A stretch of 64,000 bases of DNA from Streptomyces pseudovenezuelae (GTDB lineage Bacteria; Actinomycetota; Actinomycetes; Streptomycetales; Streptomycetaceae), in contig NZ_JARXVH010000002.1 in the NCBI RefSeq assembly GCF_029892565.1, positions 412,501 to 476,500 of the forward strand. The letters run 5' to 3'. Position 1 is the first letter of the stretch, and every line of letters starts with the position of its first letter. Positions 25,679-35,320 of this stretch are shown piece by piece. The notes under the pieces are model-generated. The model was not told where the DNA came from. It saw only the letters and a list, made by a program, of their open reading frames with translations, and made no database searches. The translations under genes were made by a program, and so were the position numbers.

Positions 25679-26047
25679 TTATGCTTCGGATTGTTCAGGA
25701 GGGGACTGTGTAGTCCTTTCGGTTTTGAGTGATTCGAGAGTATTCAAATAGTCCCTCAGGGCGCGCAGCATTGCTCTTTCGGCGCTTTCGGGTAGAAATG
25801 GAAAGATCAGCAGAGCGGGGATCATCAGTACAAGGAAGATGGAGGCCCCTAGCCTCTTCAGTAGGCGAGGCATTCCAGTCGTGTGCGCGGTAAGGGCACC
25901 GACTGGCATGAATCCCTGTTGATGAATTCGGGGCGCAAACATCTGACGGACGCGATCCAGAAGGATTGAATTGCTCGTCCGAAAGGCTGGCGTATTACGG
26001 GCTATCGCTGAAGCTAGCTGCTTCGGGAAGCTCTCAGAGGACGTCAT
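25679..26047 (-). CDS. hypothetical membrane protein
   Basis: 122 aa from ATG 26047. One clear hydrophobic stretch (LGASIFLVLMIPALLIFPFL, residues about 67-87) is followed by a charged helical tail. Not recognised. Its start overlaps the upstream membrane gene stop (ATGA), so the two form a two-gene operon. Confidence 0.6.
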   Translation of the reverse strand: MTSSESFPKQLASAIARNTPAFRTSNSILLDRVRQMFAPRIHQQGFMPVGALTAHTTGMPRLLKRLGASIFLVLMIPALLIFPFLPESAERAMLRALRDYLNTLESLKTERTTQSPPEQSEA

Positions 26048-26388
26048 GGGCTTGATTCGCTCCTCTCGGTTGAGATCGGTGAATCATCTTTCTGTGGAAG
26101 ATCCAAACTCGCCCGACTCGCCAACTGCTCAAGAATCTTCGGGGCTCCTGCTCCGACGATGACACCAGCGAGGGGACCGGCCACCTGTCCGGCCGCACCG
26201 AGAGCTAACGCGACACCGGCACCTAGCACCAGCCTCAAGATCACTGACACGGCGTACGCGTCGGCTTCCGGTTCCCCCTCCATCCGCCAAGGGAGTCCTT
26301 TCAACCGTTTGATCGCCAGCCAAAGCTGCCATATCTCCAGCAGGGCTGACCCGAGAAGGCCCCACGACATCGCGACCCATGCGCCCAC
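26044..26388 (-). CDS. hypothetical membrane protein
   Basis: 114 aa from GTG 26388 with GGGGAGG 10 nt upstream. Two or three hydrophobic segments (WGLLGSALLEIWQLWLAI and LRLVLGAGVALALGAAGQVAG, GVIVGAGAP) precede a charged tail. Codes for an integral membrane protein of unknown role, coupled to the next gene. Confidence 0.62.
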   Translation of the reverse strand: MGAWVAMSWGLLGSALLEIWQLWLAIKRLKGLPWRMEGEPEADAYAVSVILRLVLGAGVALALGAAGQVAGPLAGVIVGAGAPKILEQLASRASLDLPQKDDSPISTERSESSP

Positions 26389-26700
26389 TGGCAGTTCGCC
26401 TCCCCTGTGTTCGTTCAGGGTGTCACGCCTGGAGCCGGTACGACCTTGATTGTGGCGAGTTGAATGTGATGGACGGAGGCCATGAAACGATCATCGAGGT
26501 GGGCTCATCGGCCGTTGGTCGCGCAAGTGCACGCGCGACGGTGGAGGACTCGGAGAACCGCCGTCCGGCTCAAAGGGCCTCATGGGTGGCTGTCAGCAGC
26601 GGCTGACTCCGCAGCCCTGAGTGCACAACTCTGTTGCTTGGCTGGACAGTTGGAACCAGCGGGACGGCGGAACGGCGTTGCCGAGCCGCGCTTGCGTGGC
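26389..26700. other. interval without a confident gene
   Basis: A short plus-strand frame at 26469-26606 (45 codons, MDGGHETIIEVGSSAVGRAS...) has some coding look and GGACGGAGG near its start, but nothing I recognise. It may be a fragment. Confidence 0.35.
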
Positions 26701-27429
26701 TCAGTCCAGCTGATAAGTTTGCTCAAGCTCCTGCCTATGGGCAGGAAAAAGCAGATCAGATACCTGCAACGCTTGCCCCGATGCATCCTGGGCAATGACC
26801 AGAACGTTGAGGGCGGGCGTGGTGACAGACAGGCCGAGAAGCTCGGCCTCACTGGTATCGGGCAACCGAGTCGAGATCCGCTCAATCACATGGTCGAGGC
26901 GCACCTTCAGACGGGCCTCAAGGTACTCACGAAGCCCCCTATGCATTGGCTCGGCGTTCACCAAGTCCGTTCCGTCGGCGAGTCTGGTCGGGAAGTACGA
27001 CGAGACCAGCTCAGCGGCTTCCCCGCCCTCCTCAACCAGGAAACGCCGCAGCAACACGTCAGTCTGCTCCGGCAGTTCCAGTGCCAAGGCAACGCGTGCT
27101 GGAGCCCGTACCCGGTCAACGGCAACCAGTCGCCCCGCGGCCTGTGACTCGTTGCGCGCCAGGGTTTCCTGCCCCCGACGGCCACGTCCCTCGATGGCGG
27201 TCGGCCGCCCTCGCACGATGGTTCCGTATCCCTGACGGGACTCCAGCCAGCCATCGCGTTTGAGTAGTTCAAGTGCTCGCACGACCGTTGGGCGGGACAT
27301 GCCGAATTCCTGGACCAGCTGATTCTCGCTAGGCACCCTCGTGCCGGGCGGATACTTGCCAGCCTCGATGCGGCGTTGGACCGTCTGCGCGAGGCGTACG
27401 TATTTGGGCGCATCCACTTCGTACGCCAT
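26701..27429 (-). CDS. GntR-family regulator with UTRA domain (KorSA-like)
   Basis: 242 aa from ATG 27429 (AGGTGG 5 nt upstream; GTG 27438 also possible). A GntR winged helix (RRIEAGKYPPGTRVPSENQL, FGMSRPTVVRALELLKRDGW) is followed by a UTRA ligand-binding domain. This layout matches HutC-type regulators, including KorSA, the repressor of Streptomyces integrative conjugative elements. The intact gene reads away from the terminase operon and may repress it. Confidence 0.85.
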   Translation of the reverse strand: MAYEVDAPKYVRLAQTVQRRIEAGKYPPGTRVPSENQLVQEFGMSRPTVVRALELLKRDGWLESRQGYGTIVRGRPTAIEGRGRRGQETLARNESQAAGRLVAVDRVRAPARVALALELPEQTDVLLRRFLVEEGGEAAELVSSYFPTRLADGTDLVNAEPMHRGLREYLEARLKVRLDHVIERISTRLPDTSEAELLGLSVTTPALNVLVIAQDASGQALQVSDLLFPAHRQELEQTYQLD

Positions 27430-27591
27430 GAGCGCCACCTATCAGGATTGGGCAAGTCGACTGGTCAACCAGACTACCCATCGGGCAAGGCGAACCACCC
27501 CGCTGGACGCCATGGAACCAGGGCAGCCGTAACGAAGTGGGATCATGGACTCGGGCGCGGGGGCGCACCCGAGCTGTGAAGGACCCCCGCC

Positions 27592-28128
27592 GTGGGACGC
27601 CCCGACAAAGCCGCGCGTGCGGCCATCGCGCGCCGCCGCTCGGACGCCATCGATCTACGCCTCGCCGGTGTGGACTGGTTGACGATCGCCCGCAAGCTTG
27701 CCGCCGACCCGACCGTCAACTCTGACGGGATCGCCTACCCACAGGGCTACGGAGTCGAGCGGTACCGCAAGAACCAGGACCCGCCCACCAACGAGGCCCT
27801 GATTCACGCTGCTTGCCGGGACGTTCGCACCGCGCTCGCCGACCGCCGCGCCGAACTCAACGACGACGTGGACGAGTTGCGCGCGCTGGAAGCCGACCGA
27901 CTCGACCGGCTCTTCTTCGTCGCCTACAAGAAGGCCGTCCGGGACCAGGACCTCAGCGCCATCGACCGCACCCTGCGGATCATGGAGCGCCGCGCACGGC
28001 TGCTTGGCCTCGACATGCCCGTTCGTGCGGAACTGTCCGGCCCGGACGGCGGACCGGTCCAGGTCGAGAACGTGACCGTCGACGAACTCGACGCCCTGAT
28101 CGCGCTCACCGATCCGGACGGCGAATGA
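27592..28128 (+). CDS. terS: phage terminase small subunit-like protein
   Basis: 178 aa from GTG 27592. An N-terminal HTH (AIDLRLAGVDWLTIARKLAA) precedes a helical oligomerisation region (LADRRAELNDDVDELRALEA...) and a C-terminal tail ending IALTDPDGE. Size, architecture and position directly before the large terminase fit TerS, which recognises pac/cos DNA. It overlaps terL by ATGA. Confidence 0.75.
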   Translation: MGRPDKAARAAIARRRSDAIDLRLAGVDWLTIARKLAADPTVNSDGIAYPQGYGVERYRKNQDPPTNEALIHAACRDVRTALADRRAELNDDVDELRALEADRLDRLFFVAYKKAVRDQDLSAIDRTLRIMERRARLLGLDMPVRAELSGPDGGPVQVENVTVDELDALIALTDPDGE

Positions 28129-29663
28129 CCCCGCGCGACCACGAAAGCGTCATAGCCCACTACAAGACCCTTCCGCCGGCGCAGCGCCGCACTATCGCAC
28201 GGGCCGCATCTCCCACGCTGCGCACTGAGTTGGTGCGCGTCGAACGCCAACTCGTCATGGACCACTCGCCAGGCGCGCTCGCCGCCGTCCTTACCGGCGG
28301 GCGCGAGATGCAGGCCCCGCACCTGGATCTCATCGACCAGGCATTCATCGACATGGCCGCAGGCCGCTGCGACCGGGTGATGTTGACCATGCCCCCGCGG
28401 CACGGCAAGAGCCGACGCGCCTCCCGCTGGGCGCCCCTCTGGTACCTGCGGCGCAACCCCGGCCACCGCATGATGATCGCCAGCTACTCCGCCGACCTGG
28501 CCGACGACCACGGCCGGTGGATCAGGGACGCCATTAACACCTGGAGCGACGACCTCGGCATCCAGCTCAAGGCAGGCAGCCAGGCCGCCAACCGCTTCGA
28601 CATCGTCGGCGGTGAAGGCGGCCTCCTCGCGGCCGGTATCGGCGGCGGCCTCACCGGACGCGGCGCACACATCGCCATCGTCGACGACCCGGTCAAGGAC
28701 ATGGCCGACGCCGACAGCCCCACCATGCGCAAGCGCGCCTGGGACTGGTGGACTTCGGTACTGCAGACCCGACTCGAACCCGTCGGCGCCATCTGCCTCA
28801 TCCAGACCCGGTGGCACGAAGACGACCTCGCCGGACGCATCCTCGCCACCGAGCGCGACGCCTGGCGGGTCATTGACCTGCCCGCCATCGCCGACAGTCC
28901 CGACGACCCGCTCGGCCGCGCTCCTGGCGATGCGCTGTGGCCCGAACGCTTCGACGTCACCCACCACGCCAAGACCCGCAAGCGAGTCGGCGAACGCGTC
29001 TGGGCCGCCCTCTACTTGCAGAAGCCCCGACCGCCGGAGGGAGGCGTCTGGAAGCGGGAGTGGATCGAAACCGCCCGCATCAACGCCGTCCAGTTCTCCG
29101 GCCTCGACATGGCGCGCATCATCGTCGCCGTCGACCCCGCCGGCGGAGAGTCCACAGTCGGCGACGAGACGGGCGTCATCGGCGTCGGCCGCGACTTCGA
29201 CCGACAGCTGTACGTCCTGGCCGACCGATCCGGATCGATGGGCGCCAACGACTGGGGCCTGGCCGCATGCCGTCTCGCCCTCGAACTCAAGGCCGACGCG
29301 ATCGTGGTCGAGAAGAACTACGGCGGCGACATGGCGCGGCAGATCGTCACCCAGGCATGGGAGCAGCTGCGCCGCGAAGGTGTCACCAAGGGGCTCCTGA
29401 TGCCCATGATCCTGGAGGTAACCGCCAAGGTCGGCAAACGCCTGCGGGCCGCCCCCGTGGCCCAGCTGTACGAACAGCAGCTCGTACACCACGTCGGCGA
29501 ATACCCCGAGCTGGAAGGGCAAATGGTCACCTGGGTTGAGGGAATGGACAGCCCGGACCGCATGGACGCCGCTGTCCACGGACTGACGGAACTGGCCGAC
29601 CCAGACCAGCTCGACACCTTGCCCACCGACACCGATGACGATCGCTTCGACGGCCGCCGCTGA
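28125..29663 (+). CDS. terL: phage terminase large subunit
   Basis: 512 aa from ATG 28125, coupled to terS. The ATPase domain has Walker A MPPRHGKSRRAS (about residue 90) and Walker B IAIVDDPVKD (about 184-193). The nuclease domain begins with IVAVDPAGGEST (about 333), with a later Asp in the MDAAVHGLTELAD region. It packages DNA into procapsids and cuts it. All key motifs look intact. Confidence 0.93.
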   Translation: MTPRDHESVIAHYKTLPPAQRRTIARAASPTLRTELVRVERQLVMDHSPGALAAVLTGGREMQAPHLDLIDQAFIDMAAGRCDRVMLTMPPRHGKSRRASRWAPLWYLRRNPGHRMMIASYSADLADDHGRWIRDAINTWSDDLGIQLKAGSQAANRFDIVGGEGGLLAAGIGGGLTGRGAHIAIVDDPVKDMADADSPTMRKRAWDWWTSVLQTRLEPVGAICLIQTRWHEDDLAGRILATERDAWRVIDLPAIADSPDDPLGRAPGDALWPERFDVTHHAKTRKRVGERVWAALYLQKPRPPEGGVWKREWIETARINAVQFSGLDMARIIVAVDPAGGESTVGDETGVIGVGRDFDRQLYVLADRSGSMGANDWGLAACRLALELKADAIVVEKNYGGDMARQIVTQAWEQLRREGVTKGLLMPMILEVTAKVGKRLRAAPVAQLYEQQLVHHVGEYPELEGQMVTWVEGMDSPDRMDAAVHGLTELADPDQLDTLPTDTDDDRFDGRR

Positions 29664-29847
29664 ACTGGCGTGGGCAGACGTACGAGCGGAAACGGCCCCA
29701 AGAGGAAACGGCCCATGACGGTATGGCCGCCGGTGATGAGGCTGGTTGAAATGGGCTCTGTCCGTAGTTTCCTGGACGAACGGCCGGTGGGCTCGCGCCG
29801 GGTCATCATCCGGCTGCGGATGCCGAGGACGAAGAGGAGGTCACTCC
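29664..29847. other. leader interval between terL and the GHKL gene
   Basis: 184 bp with no convincing gene. It precedes the mini-ORF at 29848. Confidence 0.4.
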
Positions 29848-29895
29848 GTGAGGATCTTCGTCGCCGAGCATGCTCCCCACCTTCCTCACCGATAG
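29848..29895 (+). CDS. 15-codon mini-ORF, possible leader peptide
   Basis: GTG 29848 is preceded by a strong GAGGAGG at the right distance (7 nt) and encodes MRIFVAEHAPHLPHR before TAG. It ends 31 bp before the GHKL-nuclease start. It could be a regulatory upstream ORF; chance cannot be excluded. Confidence 0.35.
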   Translation: MRIFVAEHAPHLPHR

Positions 29896-29926
29896 GGTCG
29901 GCGGCGTCGGAGCGAGGAGGAAAACC

Positions 29927-31969
29927 ATGGCGCTGACTACGTCGCTGGCTGGACGGGTCCGGAACACGAGCCTGCCGAAGAGCCATGCGCTCTTGCCGCT
30001 CCTTGAGGCCGTCGTGAACGCCATTCAGGCGATCGATGCCCGATTCGGCAACGAGGTCGAGCGTGGCCGTTTGACCGTCAGAATCAAGCGCAGCCCGCAC
30101 GAGCAACTCGAACTCGTCCCCGCCAGTCCTGGTCGCATGGCACTCAAGCCCATCGTTGGCTTCAGCGTTGAAGACAACGGGGTGGGCTTCACCCCGGAGA
30201 ACATGAAGTCGTTCGAGACGCTGGACAGCGACCACAAGGTCGACATGGGTTGCCGTGGCGTGGGACGACTGCTCTGGCTCAAGGCATTCGACAGAGTCAC
30301 CATCCGCAGCGCCTATGACGACGGCGCCGGACACATCCGTGGACGACAGTTCCGCTTCTCCGTCCAGAGGGAAGTCGAGCCGGGCGTGGAGGAGGACGGC
30401 CTCGACATCGTCGGCACGACCGTGAGTCTGGACGGGTTCAAAAAACCCTTCCAGCAGACCGCGCCGAAGGGCGTCGACGCTATCGCTCGAGAGATGTTCG
30501 AGCATTGCATTTGGTACTTCCTCCGCCCAGGAAGTGCTCCTGCGATTACGGTGACCGATGGTGAAACAACCGTCTCCCTCGACGACCTCATGAACGACTT
30601 TGTGTACTCCGCGATGCCGACGTCCAGAATCGAGGTCAAGGGCGAGCAGTTCGACATGGTCAACCTGTGCCTCAAGTCCTCGACGCGAAATCACACGCCA
30701 CGGCTGTACTGGTGCGCCGCGAACCGCGTGGCGGTGGTGGAGAACCTCACGAGCAAGGTGCCAGGACTCTACGGGAGACTCAAAGACGAGACGTCGGCCC
30801 AGTTCACCTATGTTTGTTACCTGTCTTCCAGATTCCTGGACGAGCACGTCCGCGCCGACCGCACGGCCTTCGACATCCCCGAGAGCGTGCCCGGCGCGAC
30901 GCTGACCGAAGACGTGTCGCTGAACGACATCCGCGACCGAGTACTGAAGGAAGTCGAGACGATCCTTGCCGTCCCGCTCAGCGCGGCACGCGAGGAGGGC
31001 AAGGATCGGGTCAACGAGTTCGTCAGTAAACGTGCGCCAAGATACCGGCCCGTTCTGTCCCGGCTCGAGTCACTCGGCGTGACCGTGGATCCGTCCATCA
31101 AGGACCAGGAGCTTGAGCTGTTGTTGCACGGCAACCTGCAGAAGCTCGAAGCAGCCGTGCTCGCCGAGGGCCACGCCGTCTTCAACGAGGTCGGCTCCGT
31201 GCGGCCGGAGAACTACGCGGAACGGCTTGAGCAGTACGCCGACATGGTGAAGGACATAAATCAGTCCGATCTGGCTGCGTACGTCTCACGCCGGCGAGTG
31301 ATGCTCGACGTCCTCGCCAAACTGATCAGGTCCGACGACCAGGGCAGGTACAGCAGGGAGGACGCCATCCACTCACTGCTCATGCCTATGCGGACCGACT
31401 CCAACGAGCTCGGCCCCGACGCCTCAAATCTCTGGATCATCGACGAGCGGCTTGCGTTCCACGACTACCTCGCCTCCGACAAGACGCTGAAGAGCATGCC
31501 CACTACCGGATCCGAATCGACGACGGAGCCCGACCTGTTCGCGACTCGCCTCGTCGACACTCCGGTGCTGGCCGCGGAGGGCGAGAAGCTCCCGCTGCCG
31601 TCCATCGTCGTGATCGAGATCAAACGGCCGATGCGTAACGACGCGTCGGAGGGCAAAGACCCGATCCAGCAATGCCTTGAGTATGTGAATCGTGTGCGCG
31701 CCGGCGGCGTGAAGACGTCATCGGGGCGGCCGATCCCCTCGACGCCGGAGCCACCCGCTTTCTGCTACGTCATCGCCGATCTCACGGCGACGATGGAGAA
31801 CAGATGCAAGTACGCGGGCTTGCGTCCCACCCACGACGGGATGGGCTACTTCGGCTTCAACGAGTCGTACAAGGCCTACATCGAAGTGATGAGCTTCGAC
31901 CGTCTTGTCAACGCAGCCACCGAGCGGAACCGGGCGTTCTTCGACAAATTGGGACTCCCGTCCAGTTGA
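29927..31969 (+). CDS. GHKL ATPase with C-terminal PD-(D/E)xK nuclease domain, putative defence protein
   Basis: 680 aa from ATG 29927 with GAGGAGG 6 nt upstream. The N-terminal third is a GHKL/Hsp90-type ATPase: N-box LLEAVVNAIQ (Glu27, Asn31), G1 box DNGVGF (83-88), G2 GCRGVGRLLWLKAF (108-121). A central helical region follows. The C-terminus carries a PD-(D/E)xK-like site: Pro535-Asp536 in EPDLFATR and Glu564-x-Lys566 in VVIEIKRP, then a Gln-containing helix QQCLEYVNRV. ATP-gated GHKL proteins with nuclease domains occur in phage-defence contexts. Its place inside the packaging operon of an integrated element suggests cargo acting against other phages (inference). Confidence 0.8.
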   Translation: MALTTSLAGRVRNTSLPKSHALLPLLEAVVNAIQAIDARFGNEVERGRLTVRIKRSPHEQLELVPASPGRMALKPIVGFSVEDNGVGFTPENMKSFETLDSDHKVDMGCRGVGRLLWLKAFDRVTIRSAYDDGAGHIRGRQFRFSVQREVEPGVEEDGLDIVGTTVSLDGFKKPFQQTAPKGVDAIAREMFEHCIWYFLRPGSAPAITVTDGETTVSLDDLMNDFVYSAMPTSRIEVKGEQFDMVNLCLKSSTRNHTPRLYWCAANRVAVVENLTSKVPGLYGRLKDETSAQFTYVCYLSSRFLDEHVRADRTAFDIPESVPGATLTEDVSLNDIRDRVLKEVETILAVPLSAAREEGKDRVNEFVSKRAPRYRPVLSRLESLGVTVDPSIKDQELELLLHGNLQKLEAAVLAEGHAVFNEVGSVRPENYAERLEQYADMVKDINQSDLAAYVSRRRVMLDVLAKLIRSDDQGRYSREDAIHSLLMPMRTDSNELGPDASNLWIIDERLAFHDYLASDKTLKSMPTTGSESTTEPDLFATRLVDTPVLAAEGEKLPLPSIVVIEIKRPMRNDASEGKDPIQQCLEYVNRVRAGGVKTSSGRPIPSTPEPPAFCYVIADLTATMENRCKYAGLRPTHDGMGYFGFNESYKAYIEVMSFDRLVNAATERNRAFFDKLGLPSS

Positions 31970-32023
31970 TTTGTGATGGGGCGACTTGAGTTTCACCGGT
32001 GGCCTCGCTGGAGGCTTGCCGAT

Positions 32024-32215
32024 CTACAGGACGTTCCTCTCCACACGCACAGGCTCGCCAGCGACCATGCGTTCAGTGATGTCCTCGGCCTCCGGGAACG
32101 TAGAGGACGTCAGTCGCATTCCGGTGCGAGTCATCACTGTGACAACACGCTCTGCCAGTCCCTTCTGTTCTGCGTCCGGAACGCTGTTTAGGTTGAGGGA
32201 GAGCCAGATCCGCAT
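32024..32215 (-). CDS. small hypothetical protein
   Basis: 63 aa from ATG 32215 on the minus strand. Sequence MRIWLSLNLNSVPDAEQKGL, then ERVVTVMTRTGMRLTSSTFP looks coding by residue pattern, but there is no good ribosome-binding site. It lies in the 470-bp gap between the GHKL gene and the portal gene. The rest of that gap shows no gene. Confidence 0.4.
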   Translation of the reverse strand: MRIWLSLNLNSVPDAEQKGLAERVVTVMTRTGMRLTSSTFPEAEDITERMVAGEPVRVERNVL

Positions 32216-32439
32216 GTCGTGGCCCTGCGAGACGAAGACCGGGCCCTGCAGAGGAGTGCAGGAAATCGTCGCGCGGTCAGCGCCTGGACGACTTGGTCCC
32301 GTAGTTCGGCTGTGCTTCGCCGGTCGACCGCGCGTGTCGCGGCGTAGATCGCATCGAACAAAGCGTTGGCTGCTCGGAGGACTGCCTTCACGCCGTAGGC
32401 TGATCTTGCGGCGCGGGGCCGACTGCCTGGAGGGGCACT

Positions 32440-34251
32440 GTGGGCCTGCGCGAGCTGATCACCGACGTCTGGAGCTGGTTGGATTACAAGCCAGCTATGG
32501 CCGACCCGCGCCGACCGGGCCGTAACACCTGGGCGGAACTTACCCGATCCTGGGTGCCAGACGAGGACCTGCGACGCCTGGCCGCCTACCGGCTCCTGGC
32601 CGCGTACGACTCCAACCAGGCCGGCCAGTTCGCTGCCGTGACTGGCGACGACGAAGCAGGCATCGAGCGGAGGGAACTCGGCGACGCCTCCAAGCTGGTC
32701 GACACCGCGCTCGGCTACCTCCTCGGCTCCCAGCAGGTCATCAGCGTCGCGGGCGCGGAGCACACCAACGACGAGCCGACCGCCGAAGCGGCTGCCGCGT
32801 TGGCTGTGCAGGACAAGCTGAGGTCCTGGGCGGAGAAGGAACTGCTACCGCTGCGCCTTCAGCAGGCCGAGCGAACCGCGATCCTGCTGGGCGACGCCGT
32901 CTACACCCTGGCCTGGGATCCCGCGAAGGGCCGTGCGCTGCTGCGCACCTGGGATCCGGGCCTGTACTTCCCGGAGTGGCCAGAGGATGGCGAGCAGGAC
33001 GGAGCCGAGTTCCCGCCACGTGTACACCTGGCGTGGGAGCTGCCCGAAGACAAACGGCGCGGGCTCAAGACGAGGCTGCGGCGCGTCACCTACGAACTCG
33101 GCCCGATCGGTCCAGCCAGTCGGCGCGGCGCGTCGGAGGACGGCAGCCCGGCACGCGAGTACCTCTACACCGATAGTGGCGACCCGATCCTGGTGAAGGG
33201 CCACGTACGCAACGCCGACACGGGCGTCATCACCCGCATCTACCCGTGGGCGCCCAACCGGCCCTCACCGTGGACGTGCTTCCTCACCGACGCGGAATGG
33301 GACCTGGACGACCTCACGCACGCCGACCTGCTGTACGACCTGCCTATGCACAAGGCCCGCTACCGAGTCCGCTCGGACGGTGAAGTCCTCGACAAGCTCG
33401 ACCTGATGGTGGACTTCATACCGGTCGTCCACATCACGAACAGCATCCCGGCCAGTGGAGAGCACTGGGGGAAACCGACCGTGGCCACCGTCCTCCAGGC
33501 CCTGGACGAGCTGTCCGCGACGGACACCGACGGCTCCGGTGCGTCGGCCACCACCGGCTCGCCGATCATTGGCCTGGCCGGAGCCCGGTTGCCCATCGAC
33601 CGCGCCACCGGACAGCCGCTGCCGGTAAAGGTCCGGGCGGGGACGGTGTGGCAGCTCAACGACAACGGGCGCATGGACGTCCTCGACACGTCGGCTCAAC
33701 TCGCCGAACTCCGTGCTCGCGTCGACCACATCCTCGACCGTATCGCAGCGAACAGCCGTCTCACCGCCGCCGGCCTCGGCACCCTCGACCCGACCGCCCT
33801 GCCGTCCGGGTACGCGCTACAGCTCGCACTGGGCCCGCTTGACTCGCTAGTCGCCGCCATGCGCCTGGCCCGCACCCACAAGTACGTCGTTCTGCTGCGT
33901 ATGGCGCAGCGCCTTCACCTGGCCGGGCAGGCCGAGGGCTGGCCTGCGGGGGAGTCGTTGCCCGCGCGCCTAGTGTGGGGCCCACACACACCGACCGACC
34001 GTGCCGCTGTTCTCGACGAGGTGGTCAAGGGCGTCGGTGCTGGGGTCTTGTCCGTCGAGACCGGCGTGCGGATGCTGATCGACGCCGGATATCCCATCGA
34101 CGACGCCCAAGAGGAGATCGAGCGAATCCAGGCCCGTGCCTTCGAAGCCGCAGCCCGCCTCGCGGACGCCACCGGGGACAACGTGGCCGTACGAAAATAC
34201 CTCGGCCTGCCTGACGCGGACCCGGAGGTCCCATCTATGTTGCTCACCTGA
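32440..34251 (+). CDS. phage portal protein
   Basis: 603 aa from GTG 32440 with GGAGGGG upstream. It has the portal pattern: a long helical N-region, VDFIPVVHITNSIPASGEHWGKP, a clip/wing segment and a helical C-terminus (LDHILDRIAANSRLTAAGLG-type tracts, then LVWGPHTPTDRAAVLDEVVK). The dodecameric portal is the entry point for DNA and docks the terminase. Follows the terminase after the inserted GHKL gene. Confidence 0.85.
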   Translation: MGLRELITDVWSWLDYKPAMADPRRPGRNTWAELTRSWVPDEDLRRLAAYRLLAAYDSNQAGQFAAVTGDDEAGIERRELGDASKLVDTALGYLLGSQQVISVAGAEHTNDEPTAEAAAALAVQDKLRSWAEKELLPLRLQQAERTAILLGDAVYTLAWDPAKGRALLRTWDPGLYFPEWPEDGEQDGAEFPPRVHLAWELPEDKRRGLKTRLRRVTYELGPIGPASRRGASEDGSPAREYLYTDSGDPILVKGHVRNADTGVITRIYPWAPNRPSPWTCFLTDAEWDLDDLTHADLLYDLPMHKARYRVRSDGEVLDKLDLMVDFIPVVHITNSIPASGEHWGKPTVATVLQALDELSATDTDGSGASATTGSPIIGLAGARLPIDRATGQPLPVKVRAGTVWQLNDNGRMDVLDTSAQLAELRARVDHILDRIAANSRLTAAGLGTLDPTALPSGYALQLALGPLDSLVAAMRLARTHKYVVLLRMAQRLHLAGQAEGWPAGESLPARLVWGPHTPTDRAAVLDEVVKGVGAGVLSVETGVRMLIDAGYPIDDAQEEIERIQARAFEAAARLADATGDNVAVRKYLGLPDADPEVPSMLLT

Positions 34252-34347
34252 CAACCCGACGGCCCGACGGATCTCCCAGCTGCCTTCCCTCCCTGCCCTA
34301 TTTTTCTCCGCCTACCGATTAGGCGGGGTTCGATCTGTATCACCTCC

Positions 34348-35316
34348 TTAGCTCTTTGGTCCGAGGTGGCCGGCGCAGGTATTTCCCGCCTTATTGCTAT
34401 TCACGCCGTCCGGACACGTGGTGTTCTTCCAAGTTACATCCGTAAGGGAGGCGTCGGTGAGATCTGCCCCGGTGAGTAGCGCGTTAGTGAGGTCGGTGTG
34501 GTCCAAATTGGCGCCATTGAGTTCCGCATCGCGTAGATCGACGCCGACGAGCTTGGCGTTTTCTAGGTCCGCCGACGGCGTCTTGGGCGCTGGAGGGTTC
34601 GATGCCCAAGCGAACGATACGATCCCCAAGGCAGCCATTCCGGTGGCAAGGACGAGCCACCTCAAGGAATCGTGGAACCTGGCCTCCAGGGCTTTATGTT
34701 GGGCTACCTGTTGGATTGACCTTCGGTAGCTTCTCAACTTGGTCAATGTCCTTATGGAAACTTCTTTCGCTTTCTCGTCACCACGTTCCTGTGCATCTTG
34801 AAGCTCTTGCTTTGCTTCCTTCTCTGCCTTCTTCAATCCTTTTGGTGACTTCCACTCGCCAAGTTGTCGCGGCTCCCTCTTCAGAAACTCCACCGCGGCC
34901 TTTAGTTCTTTCGTTGGTTTTTTCCACTGTTCCTGTAGTCGATCGATAGTTACAGTTACAGGCATCAGTAGGAGGGTGGCGAGCCAGATTGCCCAGATAA
35001 CGGCGATGAGTCCTACTGTGGCGCCTCCAATAGCTACCCACAGCCGCCAGCCCCAATCGAGCTTTCCGATGTTTGAAAGCTGGCTTCCCGCGAGTAGCGC
35101 CGCACCGACCGCTGCCGAGCTACCGATCAGCCACTTTGCCGCAATACGAATGCTGTCATTCGCCTTTGTTAGGGCGGAAACGTCGAGGTTTGGCGCCGCG
35201 GGAGAACCTTCGGGGGCTGCTGACATGGGAGTGGTTTCGGTTGCTTCTGGCCTCGCGGGAGAGGTTCTGGGTGCTGCTGGTGCCGAAGGTGGCGTCTCAG
35301 AGGGCTGTTGTGACAT
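34348..35316 (-). CDS. membrane protein with coiled coil and pentapeptide repeats
   Basis: 322 aa from ATG 35316. Pro/Ala-rich start, two membrane helices (residues about 60-120), then a charged coiled coil (EAKQELQDAQERGDEKAKEV), another membrane helix and C-terminal pentapeptide repeats (ADLENAKLVGVDLRDAELNG, ANLDHTDLTNALLTGADLTD), ending with a Cys pair (TCPDG...TC). It is reverse to the head genes and 4 nt downstream of the PRC-barrel gene. Lower GC than its neighbours. Likely accessory cargo such as a membrane exclusion factor (inference). Confidence 0.75.
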   Translation of the reverse strand: MSQQPSETPPSAPAAPRTSPARPEATETTPMSAAPEGSPAAPNLDVSALTKANDSIRIAAKWLIGSSAAVGAALLAGSQLSNIGKLDWGWRLWVAIGGATVGLIAVIWAIWLATLLLMPVTVTIDRLQEQWKKPTKELKAAVEFLKREPRQLGEWKSPKGLKKAEKEAKQELQDAQERGDEKAKEVSIRTLTKLRSYRRSIQQVAQHKALEARFHDSLRWLVLATGMAALGIVSFAWASNPPAPKTPSADLENAKLVGVDLRDAELNGANLDHTDLTNALLTGADLTDASLTDVTWKNTTCPDGVNSNKAGNTCAGHLGPKS

Positions 35317-35320
35317 GACC

